A stretch of 28,220 nucleotides of DNA. Origin: DATFPK01 sp035264885 (GTDB lineage Bacteria > Actinomycetota > Thermoleophilia > Solirubrobacterales > 70-9). The notes below the pieces were generated by a model that ran no database searches, had not been told where the DNA came from, and saw only the letters and a program-made list of their open reading frames with translations. Both the position numbers and the translations under genes were made by a program. The stretch covers positions 1-28,220 of the forward strand of contig DATFPK010000118.1 of NCBI GenBank assembly GCA_035264885.1. The letters are read 5' to 3'. How positions within the stretch are numbered: position 1 is the stretch's first letter; every line of letters begins with the position of its first letter. Of this stretch, positions 17,027-24,802 are shown piece by piece.

Positions 17027-18201
17027 GACCGGCTCTCCACCAGGATCTCTTCGACGGCGTCGTACCAGGCGTCCTCGCCCAGACGCTCGCTCGTCCGCAA
17101 GCCGCCAGCCCTCACCCGGGCGCGGAGGTCCTCGTCGGCCGCAAGGCGCGAGATGGCGTCGGCGAAAGCGGGGGGTCCCGCGTCGGGGTCGGCGATCAGG
17201 CAGTTCACGCCGTCCTCGAGGTACTCGCCGGACCCCCCCCGCCCGCTGGCGACGACGGGCGTCCCGACCGTCATGGCCTCCAACGGGACGAGGCCCCAGG
17301 GCTCGAGCCAGCGGACGGGAAAGAGGACGACGTCGGCCGCGGCGTACTCGGCGGCCAGGCCCTCGCGCGGGACCTCGGTGAAGCGAACCCGCTCGCAGAC
17401 CCCCTCGGCTCGCGCGATGTCCTCCAGCTCGCGCATGTGCCCCTCGTCGCCGCCCCCGGCGATGGTCAGCCGAGCCTCGTCCGGGAGGAGCGGCAGCACC
17501 CGCAGCGCGAGGTCGATTCCCTTTCGCCGGTCGATCCGCCCCGCGTAGAGCAGGCGCCAGGACCAGGGCTGCGCCGGGTGCTCGCCGAAGGCGTGACGGT
17601 CGGCGCCCAGATACTCGACCCGGGTGCGCTCGAATGCGTGCGCTCGCGCCGAGCGCGCGCGCAGGATGTCGCTCATGAACAGCGCCGGGCCGAGTGCGGC
17701 GACCTCGAGCGACGCGGGGATGCCCGTCGCCCGCCACGCGAACGGGGCCAGGACCCGGCGCCAGCCGCGAAACCCGTGCAGCCAGGCGTCGCGCTCGGGC
17801 CCGTACAAGAGCCACTCGTCGCAGACCATGGCCGCTCCCGGGATGCGCAGGCGTCGCGCCCGGGCGAGCAGTGAGAGCGACATGCCGCCCATCGCCGACC
17901 AGAGCACCGCGTCCGGTCGATGGTCGCGGACGGCCCGGTCGAACGCGGCGGCATTGTGGCGCTCGAGTCCGAGACGCTGCCGGAGGCCGAACCGAGGCCA
18001 CTCGTGATCGCGCCAGTAGAGCCGCAGGTCCCTGCGGACGCCGGCCTCCTCCTCGCCTGAGCCGGGACGGGCGAAGTCACTGGTCAGGACCATCACGTCA
18101 TGGCCGTTGCGGCGCAGCCGCTCCACGGCCTCCCGCCAGATCAGTTCGTAGCCGCCGAGGTGGTGCGGCGGGTACATGCTGCCGACCGTCAGCACCCGCA
18201 C
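17023..18201 (-). CDS. Glycosyltransferase family 4
   Basis: A 392-residue GT-B retaining glycosyltransferase. The N-terminal domain has VLTVGSMYPPHHLGGYELIW with the GT4 glycine loop (GGYE, 16-19). The C-terminal domain has YAGRIDRRKGIDLAL at 219-233, LTIAGGGDEGHMRELE, the E-x7-E pair E300/E308 (EPWGLVPLE), and GTPVVASGRGGSGEYLEDGVNCL. All are standard donor-site features for a nucleotide-sugar GT4. GTG at 18201 lies one base after the previous GT4 stop, indicating tight coupling; GTG 18195 is an alternative. A run of eight G on the coding strand (17240-17233) encodes part of the donor-site glycines GRGGSGE. The 3' stop overlaps the flippase start. Confidence 0.92.
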   Translation of the reverse strand: MRVLTVGSMYPPHHLGGYELIWREAVERLRRNGHDVMVLTSDFARPGSGEEEAGVRRDLRLYWRDHEWPRFGLRQRLGLERHNAAAFDRAVRDHRPDAVLWSAMGGMSLSLLARARRLRIPGAAMVCDEWLLYGPERDAWLHGFRGWRRVLAPFAWRATGIPASLEVAALGPALFMSDILRARSARAHAFERTRVEYLGADRHAFGEHPAQPWSWRLLYAGRIDRRKGIDLALRVLPLLPDEARLTIAGGGDEGHMRELEDIARAEGVCERVRFTEVPREGLAAEYAAADVVLFPVRWLEPWGLVPLEAMTVGTPVVASGRGGSGEYLEDGVNCLIADPDAGPPAFADAISRLAADEDLRARVRAGGLRTSERLGEDAWYDAVEEILVESRS

Positions 18202-18202
18202 G

Positions 18203-19300
18203 TCAGGCCGCCTCGGCGAGGCGCAGGTAGAGATCCTCGTGAGCGGGCTCGAGGCGCTGCCATGAGTAGCCCGCGGCGCGGTCGAGGCAGGCGGCGCGGG
18301 TTCCGTCGGACGCAGCGAGATCGAGCGCCTCGCCAAGCGCGCGAACCAGGGCGGCCCGATCGTCGGGGTCGAACAGCCGGCCGACCCCCTGCCGGCCGCC
18401 GTGGATCTGAGGGGGCGCGCCCGACCGCGCGGCGACGAAGGGGGTGCCGGACGCGAGCGACTCGAGCAGGACCAGGCCCTGCGCCTCGTCCACCGACGGC
18501 AGCGCTGTGACCCACGCCCGCCGATACGCCTCCTCAAGCGCTCCGGGCGCGTTCAGGTCGGCCCACCGGGCGCCCTCGGGCAGGCGGGGGCGGCCGCCGC
18601 CGATCGCGGGGTCGGGGTTGTCGGCCAGCACGAGCCGGGCCTGGCGACGCTCACGGCGCAACTCCGCGAAGGCCTCGAGCAGGAGCCCGGCCCGCTTGCG
18701 GGGGTCGGTGAAGGACGCCGGGTAGAGGATCATCGGCTCCGGCTCTCGCTCCGGCCCCGGGGCGAACGCGGACAGGTCGACCCCTGCAGGCAGCAATTCG
18801 GGATCGGTCAGGAGGTGGCGCCGCATCACCTGGGCTGCCGCCTCGCTGAGGACGGTGACGGCCGCCGCCGCTTCGATCGACAGCCGCAGCATCTCGATCC
18901 GGCGGCGGCGCGCGGTGAGGTAGGTCCGCGTCGGGATGCCGTGAAAGGAATAGGCGAACGGCGGACCGCCGCCCCGGCGGGCCAGGGCCGCCGCGACCGC
19001 CGAGGAGAGATGGAAGGCGTGGGCCGCTTCGTAGCCTCCGCGCAAGAGCTGCCAGGCCGCGCCGGGCACGGTCTCGAGGAAGAGCTCGTAGAGGCCCATT
19101 CCCGGCAGGCGCCGGGGCCGGCGGCCGCGAAGGACGCGCATCCCGTCCTCGTGAGACGCGCTCGACCGACCACGGTGGCTGGTGATCAGGGTCACCTCGT
19201 GTCCCCGCGCGGCCATCCGGCGGCCGATGTCGTTGACGATCCGTTCCGAGCCACGATGTACCTCGGGCCAGTAGACCGGGTGGATCAGCGCGATCCGCAT
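18203..19300 (-). CDS. Glycosyltransferase family 4
   Basis: A 365-residue GT-B glycosyltransferase. The N-terminal domain has MRIALIHPVYWPEVHRGSERIVNDIGRRMAARGHEV with the GT4 loop RGSER (16-20). The acceptor domain includes FAYSFHGIP and AVTVLSEAAAQ, and the donor domain has YPASFTDPRKRAGLLLEAF, then E272-x7-E280 (EAQGLVLLE) and GTPFVAARSG. The start follows the upstream GT2 stop by three bases and its stop is one base from the next GT4 start, so the three are in one operon. It differs from the neighbouring GT4 in the linker and so is not a recent duplicate. Sugar specificity is not readable from sequence. Confidence 0.92.
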   Translation of the reverse strand: MRIALIHPVYWPEVHRGSERIVNDIGRRMAARGHEVTLITSHRGRSSASHEDGMRVLRGRRPRRLPGMGLYELFLETVPGAAWQLLRGGYEAAHAFHLSSAVAAALARRGGGPPFAYSFHGIPTRTYLTARRRRIEMLRLSIEAAAAVTVLSEAAAQVMRRHLLTDPELLPAGVDLSAFAPGPEREPEPMILYPASFTDPRKRAGLLLEAFAELRRERRQARLVLADNPDPAIGGGRPRLPEGARWADLNAPGALEEAYRRAWVTALPSVDEAQGLVLLESLASGTPFVAARSGAPPQIHGGRQGVGRLFDPDDRAALVRALGEALDLAASDGTRAACLDRAAGYSWQRLEPAHEDLYLRLAEAA

Positions 19301-19303
19301 CGG

Positions 19304-20272
19304 TCAGATGAGAGGCGTCCGGGACCGGACGGCTCCCCTCGCCGTCTGAACCGTCTCGGCGAGGTCGACGGCGAACCGGGCCGGCAGGTGGAGCGCGACC
19401 GCGGCGGCGTGCCGGGCCGAGGGCGGGACGCTCCTGTCGTAGTTCGCGAGCGCATACGGAAGGGCAGCGAGGGCGGCAAGGGCCGGCCGGCGGGCCAGCA
19501 TGCCGGCGAGGGCCAGCGCGACGAGCGCATGGGACCGTTTCCAGAACACGCGCCGGTAGAGGCGGTCGCGCTGGGCGGGATGGCGCCGGATCAGCTCGGC
19601 GACCTGATCGGCCCGGGCGCGGTCCCGGATCGCTGCCGGGAGGGCGAGCGTGTGGACCGCGTGCCAGACGAGCGCGCCCTCGGCGAACCGGACCTCGGCG
19701 CCGGTCGCGACCGCCCGCAGGCCCAGATCGGTGTCCTCACCCGTCCGCGAGAACCGCTCGTCGAAGCCCTCCAGGCGCTCGAGAAGGGGGCGGGTGAGGG
19801 CAAGGTTGGCCGTCTGAAACCAGCCATCGGCGGCGGTCACCGTGAGGCTCCGGGCCAGCCCGGTGAGGAGGTGCGTCTCGTCCGGGTCGGGCTTGACCGC
19901 GCCCTGGATCACCAGCGGCTCGCCGTCGGCGGACTCCCAGGCCGCCACCAGGGCCTCGAGCCAGCCGGGATGGGGCCGGCAGTCGTCGTCCGTGAAGGCA
20001 ACGAGCGGCGCGGCGGTCGCGCGCCAGCCGGCGTTGCGCTTCTCGGCCGGGGTGCCGCGGGCGGGCATCGTCAGCGTTCGGGTGCGCAACCGGTGCGGCG
20101 GCGGCGTCCGCGGGCCGTGCACGTCGCCGTCGCGAACGAGGAGGACCTCGAACGCGCCGGTGCCGATCGTCTGCGCGGCCAGTGCCTCGAGCGCGAACGC
20201 GAGGCGGGTCTCGCGGGCACGGGTCGGGACCACGACCGCGACCCGCGGCGTCCCGTCTACATGCGCGGCCAC
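19304..20272 (-). CDS. Glycosyltransferase family 2 (TDDDC type)
   Basis: A 322-residue GT2 enzyme paralogous to the one at 10956-11912. The fold starts at RVAVVVPTRARETRL (10-24). The usual VDDGS is replaced by VRDGD (46-50) with a shortened loop. The metal site is FTDDDCRP at 93-100, followed by LVIQGAVKPDPDETHLL, WFQTANLALTRPLLERLEGFDE and GEDTDLGLRA. The C-terminal helices RVFWKRSHALVALALAGMLARR and DLAETVQTARGAVRSRTP match the paralogue. The GTG start at 20272 is 17 bases after the methyltransferase stop with a weak GGGGA upstream; a GATG nearby is out of frame. The enzyme probably adds a sugar in the same pathway. Confidence 0.88.
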   Translation of the reverse strand: MAAHVDGTPRVAVVVPTRARETRLAFALEALAAQTIGTGAFEVLLVRDGDVHGPRTPPPHRLRTRTLTMPARGTPAEKRNAGWRATAAPLVAFTDDDCRPHPGWLEALVAAWESADGEPLVIQGAVKPDPDETHLLTGLARSLTVTAADGWFQTANLALTRPLLERLEGFDERFSRTGEDTDLGLRAVATGAEVRFAEGALVWHAVHTLALPAAIRDRARADQVAELIRRHPAQRDRLYRRVFWKRSHALVALALAGMLARRPALAALAALPYALANYDRSVPPSARHAAAVALHLPARFAVDLAETVQTARGAVRSRTPLI

Positions 20273-20289
20273 GGCATCCCCGAGGGCGG

Positions 20290-21009
20290 TCAGACCGCCG
20301 ACTTGCGGGCCCGATGGGTCACGTGGGGCACCGACCACCCCTCGCGGGCCTTGAGGCTGAACGTCCCGAGCCGCTCGACCTCGTCGAAGCCGGCGCTCCA
20401 GATCATCTGCTCCCAGGCCCGGGCGCTCGGCTCCCAGTAGACGACGGCGGCCTCGCGGTCGGCGTAGTAGCGGGCGGCCGGGAACGGCAACACTCCGAGC
20501 AGACGGCTGTATCCCTCGGTCGAGAGGAACGTCCCCTGGGACAGACCGGCGATCCGCTCGAGGGCAAGGAACTGGTCGCGCAGGTGGATGAGGACCGAGC
20601 CGCAGAAGACCAGGTCGAAGGTGCCGAGCTCCTCCGGGGTGGCGTCGTAGATGCTGAGGTTCACCCGTTCGACCTCGGAGCCGAAGATCTCCTTCGCGAG
20701 CCGGAAACCGGTGCCGCGCGGCGTCTCCGGGAAGACCTCCGGACGCCGGCGGGGCGGCCAGTCCAAGTCGGCCTCGTCGTCGAGGTCCAGCGCGACGACC
20801 GTGGCGCCCCGCCGTTCCATCTCGAACGCCCAAAAGCCGTCCCAGGTCCCGACGTCGAGCGCCCGCATCCCGTCCATCCGCTCCGGCAGGCCGTAGCGGT
20901 CGACCACGGGGCGCAGGTCGAAGATCCCCTCGGTGACGTGACCCGGGGCCAGCTCCAGGGTGTGGTACCAGCTCGCCGTGGCGGCGCGCTCCAGAAGCTC
21001 CTGAGACAT
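20290..21009 (-). CDS. SAM-dependent methyltransferase, CmoB/DUF1698-like
   Basis: A 239-residue class I methyltransferase. The N-terminal signature ASWYHTLELAPGHVTEGIFDLRPVV (residues 12-36) and the motif I region MRALDVGTWDGFWAFEMERRGA (48-69) match the DUF1698 group related to CmoB, which makes tRNA wobble-uridine modifications. Stand-alone members with this arrangement are common in glycan loci. Further SAM-fold features are VVALDLDDE, LGTFDLVFCGSVLIHLRDQFLAL, and a C-terminal half with YWEPSARAWEQMIWSAGF. ATG 21009 was chosen over an upstream extension because it starts at the conserved N-terminus and has the extended -10-like TGCTATAAG 10 bases upstream. The next GT2 gene follows at 17 bases. 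Glycan methylation is the contextual inference; tRNA modification is the alternative. Confidence 0.82.
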   Translation of the reverse strand: MSQELLERAATASWYHTLELAPGHVTEGIFDLRPVVDRYGLPERMDGMRALDVGTWDGFWAFEMERRGATVVALDLDDEADLDWPPRRRPEVFPETPRGTGFRLAKEIFGSEVERVNLSIYDATPEELGTFDLVFCGSVLIHLRDQFLALERIAGLSQGTFLSTEGYSRLLGVLPFPAARYYADREAAVVYWEPSARAWEQMIWSAGFDEVERLGTFSLKAREGWSVPHVTHRARKSAV

Positions 21010-21019
21010 GCCGCGGCCG

Positions 21020-21028
21020 CTTATAGCA
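21020..21028 (-). promoter_or_regulatory. Extended -10-like element before the DUF1698-like methyltransferase
   Basis: TGCTATAAG on the minus strand fits an extended -10 (TGn-TATAAG) and lies 10 bases before the ATG at 21009. It overlaps the CTA TAA last codon and stop of the upstream GT2 gene. It would give the distal part of the operon its own transcript with a very short leader. Inferred. Confidence 0.4.
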
Positions 21029-21965
21029 CGAGGGATCTGGCCCGCACCCCGCCCGCTAGGAGCGCGGCGAAGCCGGCCGCGTCGGCGAGGATCCTCCCCG
21101 CCGCGGCGCGCGGCGCGTGCCGGCGCCAGCCGAGCGTCTCGGTTCCGACGCGCCACGCGTACGGCGCGGCGGCAAGCGCCGGCAGAAGCGACCTACTTCG
21201 CGCCGCGGCCGCCAGGCCGGCGATGGCCAGGTCGAACTCGGCCGTCCTGCGGCTGAGGAACGCCCGCCGGTAGAAGAGCGTGTCGCGCAGCTCGGGGATC
21301 CGCGCCGCCATGAACGGGAAGTGGTAGAGGCGGAGGCCGTCGGTGACCCGTTCGGAGACGGTCTGCGGGAAGACGGCGTGCTCGACCATCGCCGCCGGGG
21401 AGAAGCATGTCCGCGCGCCCGCGCGCCGCAGCCGCCAGCCGAGCCAGACGTCCTCGGCGACCGGCTTGCCGACCGCCGCCGGCAGCCAGTCCTCGAAACC
21501 GCCGACCCGCTCGAACGCGTCCCGCCGGACGAACAGGTTCGCGGTCTCGTAGAGCCCGCTCTCGCGCACGACCCACAGCGTCCGATCGAGTGGGTGACGG
21601 GTGGCGCCCGGATCGGGGCGGACCGCCCCCTGGACCAGGTCCGTCTGCGCGATCGCGCCGAGGCCCTCTCGCAGCCAACCGGGCGCCGGGAAGCAGTCGG
21701 CGTCGGTGAATGCCAGAACCGGGGAACGCGCGGCTGTCCCGCCGGCGTTGCGCGCCGCCGCCGGGCCGCGGTTGTCCTGCCGCAGAAGCCGCACCGGCAG
21801 GGGCGCCCGCTCCACCGCCTCCACCGTGCCGTCTCGCGAGCCGTCGTCGACGACGATCGTCTCGAACTCCTCCGTTAGGTCCTGGCGAGCGAGTGCCTCG
21901 AGTGTGCGGCCGATCGTGGCCCCCGCGTCGAAGGCGGGGATCACGACGGTGACGACGGGAGCCAT
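21021..21965 (-). CDS. Glycosyltransferase family 2
   Basis: A 314-residue GT2 enzyme. Features: VVTVVIPAFDAGATIGRTLEAL at 4-25, IVVDDGSRDGT at 37-47, RGPAAARNAGG at 66-76, the metal site FTDADCFP at 86-93, LVQGAVRPDP, ANLFVRRDAFERVGGFEDWL, and AEDVWLGWRLRRAG. It belongs to the same broad subgroup as 10956-11912 and 19304-20272 but has DAD in place of DDD. The C-terminus ends in a hydrophobic Ala/Leu-rich helix (AAGRILADAAGFAALLAGGV), a possible membrane contact. It is the promoter-proximal gene of the long minus-strand glycan unit. The divergent methyltransferase start is 48 bases away. Confidence 0.9.
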   Translation of the reverse strand: MAPVVTVVIPAFDAGATIGRTLEALARQDLTEEFETIVVDDGSRDGTVEAVERAPLPVRLLRQDNRGPAAARNAGGTAARSPVLAFTDADCFPAPGWLREGLGAIAQTDLVQGAVRPDPGATRHPLDRTLWVVRESGLYETANLFVRRDAFERVGGFEDWLPAAVGKPVAEDVWLGWRLRRAGARTCFSPAAMVEHAVFPQTVSERVTDGLRLYHFPFMAARIPELRDTLFYRRAFLSRRTAEFDLAIAGLAAAARSRSLLPALAAAPYAWRVGTETLGWRRHAPRAAAGRILADAAGFAALLAGGVRARSLVL

Positions 21966-22013
21966 GGCGGATACATAGCGCCGCGACGGGAGCGGCGGCT
22001 AGGGTGGCCCGCC
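21966..22013. promoter_or_regulatory. Divergent promoter region, GT2 / methyltransferase
   Basis: A 48-base gap. On the minus strand TATGTA (21977-21972) is 6 bases before the ATG at 21965; CTATGT one base further upstream is an alternative hexamer. On the plus strand TAGGGT (22000-22005) is 8 bases before the GTG at 22014. Both fit leaderless transcription. The two boxes do not overlap here. Inferred. Confidence 0.42.
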
Positions 22014-22727
22014 GTGGGCAGCGAGATGCGCGACTTCTGGGACGCCCGGGCGAGGGAGAACGCCTTCTACTACGTCGACAACCGGGTCGACTACCGGGAC
22101 CCGGACAGGGTGAGCTTCTGGGACGGCGGCAGGCGCTCCCTCGAGGCGATCCTCGAGCGGACCGGCGCCGAGATCGGCCCCGGCGACCGAGTCGTCGAGA
22201 TCGGCTGCGGGGTCGGCCGCGTCACCCGCTGGCTGGCGGCGCGGGCGGCGGAGGTGGTTGCCGTCGACGTTTCCGAGGAGATGCTCGCGCGGGCCATGGC
22301 GCTGAACCCCGAGCTCGCCAACGTGACGTGGCTGCTGGGCGACGGGCGGTCGCTGGAGCCGGTGGAGGACGGCGCCGCCGATGTCGTCTTCTCCGACGTG
22401 GTCTTCCAGCACATCCCCGACCCCGAGGTGCAGCTCGGCTACGTCCGCGAGATCGGCCGGGTCCTCCGCCCGTCGGGTTGGGCCGCGTTCCAGGTCTCGA
22501 ACGACCGGCGCGTCCACGTCCGTCGGCCGCTCGCAGAACGGCTGCGAACCCGGATCAGGGGAGCGCTGCGCCGCGGCCCACGGGCGCAGGAGCATCCCGC
22601 CTGGCTCGGCGCGGCGGTCGACCTGGACGAGCTGAGACGGGTCGCGGGGGGGGCCGGCATGGACCTCGAGCGCGTTGCCGGCGAGGGCACCCAGCATTGC
22701 CACGTGCTGCTGCGCCGTCGCGGCTAG
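22014..22727 (+). CDS. Class I SAM-dependent methyltransferase
   Basis: A 237-residue methyltransferase. After an N-terminal helix MRDFWDARARENAFYYVDN it has motif I VVEIGCGVGRVTRWLAARA (60-78), the acidic strand-2 end VVAVDVSEEMLARA, LLGDGRSLEPVEDGAADVVFSDVVFQHIPDPE (motifs II/III), and the strand-5 region. This is the Methyltransf_11/25 type, often found in polysaccharide loci. The C-terminal part (ERVAGEGTQHCHVLLRRRG) is the usual end for this family. The GTG start follows TAGGGT by 8 bases. A run of eight G at 22646-22653 lies in the coding sequence. Its stop TAG shares a CTAG with the convergent gene's stop. It is a single-gene plus-strand unit surrounded by minus-strand glycosyltransferases. 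Confidence 0.87.
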   Translation: MGSEMRDFWDARARENAFYYVDNRVDYRDPDRVSFWDGGRRSLEAILERTGAEIGPGDRVVEIGCGVGRVTRWLAARAAEVVAVDVSEEMLARAMALNPELANVTWLLGDGRSLEPVEDGAADVVFSDVVFQHIPDPEVQLGYVREIGRVLRPSGWAAFQVSNDRRVHVRRPLAERLRTRIRGALRRGPRAQEHPAWLGAAVDLDELRRVAGGAGMDLERVAGEGTQHCHVLLRRRG

Positions 22728-24802
22728 ACCGCTTCGATCAGGTTGGACAGGCGCCGCGTCTCCTCGCGCACGGCGGCGTGGGCCAACACGAACTCGCGGC
22801 CGGCCTGACCCATCGCCAGGCGCTCGCCGAGCGGACGGGCGAGGAGGTCCTCGATCGCGCCGGCCAGCGCGTCCGCGTCGCCCGGCGGCACGAGGGCTCC
22901 CCACTCCGGCCTGACGACCTCGGGCAGGCCGACCTCGTCGCTGGCGACGACGGGGACCTCCATCGCCAGCGCCTCCTTGACGACCACCGGCATCGAGTCG
23001 CGGTCGCCGTCGGTGGCGACGACGCAGGGCATCGCCAGGAGATCCGCCTCCTCGAGCAGGTCGCGGACGTCGTCCGGCTCGCGCCAGCCGGCGAGGACGA
23101 CGGTGTCCTCGAGCCCGAGGTCAGCGATTCGCTGCGCCAGCTCCCCGCGGAGGGGACCGTCGCCGACGATGGTCACCCGGTCGAGCGGCGCCCGGCCGGC
23201 GAGGATCCCCGTCGCCTCGGCCAGGTGCGCGAACCCCTTCTTCTCGACCAGCCGCCCGACCGCGACCACGTGTCGCCCGCCCGGGTGCGGGCGGGTCCGG
23301 CGGAAACGATCGCCGTCGACGCCCATGACGACCTCGTGGATGCGGCCCGCGGCCTCCGGCGCGATCGCAGCCAGGTGGCGGACGTTGTACTCGCAGCCGG
23401 TCGTCGCGAACGAGGCCTCCCGCAGCTTCTCGGGCAGGTTGCGCGGGTCCTTGAAGATGTCGTACGCGTGGGCCGTGACGCTGTACGGGAGGCCGAGGAT
23501 CCGCCCGACCCGCAGCGCGTTCAAAGCCGCCGTCTCGGCGAAGTGGGCGTGGAGATGCCGGTCGCCGCGGCGCTTCACCCGCAACGCCAGCGGCGCCAGC
23601 GACCGGAGCGGCCAGATGCCCTCCTCGCGCGCCCAGCGCCGGCGGTCGCGGGCGTCGCGCAGGCACCCCAGCGGGTGGCGCAGGCAGAGCAGAAACGCCG
23701 CCCACACCTTACGGCCGATGCCGTCGTCCTCGAGCTGGACGTTCGGCAGGGCGCGCCCCGCCGCGCGGTCGGGGCGCTCGGGCCGGGCCGCCGACTCGAT
23801 CCTGACCGGGTGCCCCAGGTCAGACAGGGCGCATCCCTCGGCGGCGATGAACGTCTCGGAAAGGGCCGGGAACCCATCGCAGAGGAAGACGACCGGCCTG
23901 CGGCTGCCGGCCGTTGCCGCTGCCGCCGAGAACCGCCCGGCGCGGTTGCCAAGCAGGTAGCCGAAGCTGTCCTGACAGAACCACCAGGCGTCGATCCCCC
24001 TGAAGAGCGCCCGGTCGAGCTGAATCCGGACCGTCCTGTACACCGTGCCGCCCAGGGCGTGGAGCAGACGTCCGGTCAGAGGCGGCCGCGCCGCGGCACC
24101 GGGGTAGCGCCGGTTCAGCCAGGCGCGGCCGGCGGCGTGACGCCGGCACTGGCGCCCCAGCGCGCCCAGGCTCTCGACGTGGTGATGGAGGACGGCCGCG
24201 TCGGGCCGGTGCTCGAAGTCCCAGCCGGCCTCCTGGATCCGCCAGCAGATCTCGACGTCGGCACCCGAGGCGAGGCCCTCGTGAAAGCCGCCGACCGCCT
24301 CGTAGGCCTCGCGGCGGAGCAGGAGGTTGGGGGTGATTCCCGCCGGTTTGAAGGCAGAGTTGACCTGGGGCTCCTCGGTGATGTGGGTGCGGGCGCGCGC
24401 GTATCGCGGGAAGACGCCCTCCTGCGCCGGTGCCGGGCGGACGCCGCCGGCGACCACGCCGGTCGCCGCGGCGGGCGGGGGCGTGAAGTGGGCGTCGAGC
24501 AGTCCCGGGTCGGGCAGGCAGTCGGCGTCCATGAACAGCAGCCAGTCGTTCTCCGCCGCCTCGGCGCCGGCGTTTCGCGCGTGGTAGGAGGACCGCTCTG
24601 CCCGCGCCGGCACCGCCCGGACCGAGGATCCCTCCGCCTTGGACAGCGCGACTCCGCCGGCGGTGTTGTCGGCGAGGATCAGCTCGTCGCCCTCGCCCGT
24701 CCGCAGCGCCTCGAGGAAGCCGATCGTGCGGCGGGCGTCCTCGGCGCCGCCCGCGAACGGGGCGATCACGGAAACCGACGGGCGGGCCGTCCGCGCGCTC
24801 AA
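22724..24802 (-). CDS. Bifunctional glycosyltransferase, GT2-GT4 fusion
   Basis: A 692-residue protein with two glycosyltransferase domains. Residues 1 to about 240 form a GT2 domain: SVSVIAPFAGG, LILADNTAGG, YHARNAGAEAAENDWLLFMDADCLPDP with DAD at about 100, and GITPNLLLRREAYEAVGGFHEG. After a Trp/Gly-rich linker, residues from about 310 form a GT-B GT4 domain: RRPVVFLCDGFPALSETFI, the HLHAHFAE stretch, VVAVGRLVEKKGFAHLAEA, VTIVGDGPLRGEL, VVVKEALAMEVPVVASDEVGLPEVV. The start is TTG at 24802, overlapping the upstream GT4 stop as TTGA. Fusing an inverting GT2 to a retaining GT4 implies two sequential sugar additions. Each half has a complete set of fold motifs, so neither looks decayed. Confidence 0.85.
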   Translation of the reverse strand: MSARTARPSVSVIAPFAGGAEDARRTIGFLEALRTGEGDELILADNTAGGVALSKAEGSSVRAVPARAERSSYHARNAGAEAAENDWLLFMDADCLPDPGLLDAHFTPPPAAATGVVAGGVRPAPAQEGVFPRYARARTHITEEPQVNSAFKPAGITPNLLLRREAYEAVGGFHEGLASGADVEICWRIQEAGWDFEHRPDAAVLHHHVESLGALGRQCRRHAAGRAWLNRRYPGAAARPPLTGRLLHALGGTVYRTVRIQLDRALFRGIDAWWFCQDSFGYLLGNRAGRFSAAAATAGSRRPVVFLCDGFPALSETFIAAEGCALSDLGHPVRIESAARPERPDRAAGRALPNVQLEDDGIGRKVWAAFLLCLRHPLGCLRDARDRRRWAREEGIWPLRSLAPLALRVKRRGDRHLHAHFAETAALNALRVGRILGLPYSVTAHAYDIFKDPRNLPEKLREASFATTGCEYNVRHLAAIAPEAAGRIHEVVMGVDGDRFRRTRPHPGGRHVVAVGRLVEKKGFAHLAEATGILAGRAPLDRVTIVGDGPLRGELAQRIADLGLEDTVVLAGWREPDDVRDLLEEADLLAMPCVVATDGDRDSMPVVVKEALAMEVPVVASDEVGLPEVVRPEWGALVPPGDADALAGAIEDLLARPLGERLAMGQAGREFVLAHAAVREETRRLSNLIEAV

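Noticed and set aside
15548..17548. Open frame of over 600 codons on the plus strand opposite the flippase and GT4
   Set aside because: Composition is Arg/Gln/Glu-rich without hydrophobic pattern; the minus strand encodes clear flippase and GT4 proteins. Long antisense frames are expected at this GC content.
22724..24802. Possibility that the GT2-GT4 protein is two genes joined by a frameshift error
   Set aside because: The frame is continuous, the linker has normal codon composition, and no start codon with overlap geometry precedes the GT4 half, so a true fusion is the simpler reading.
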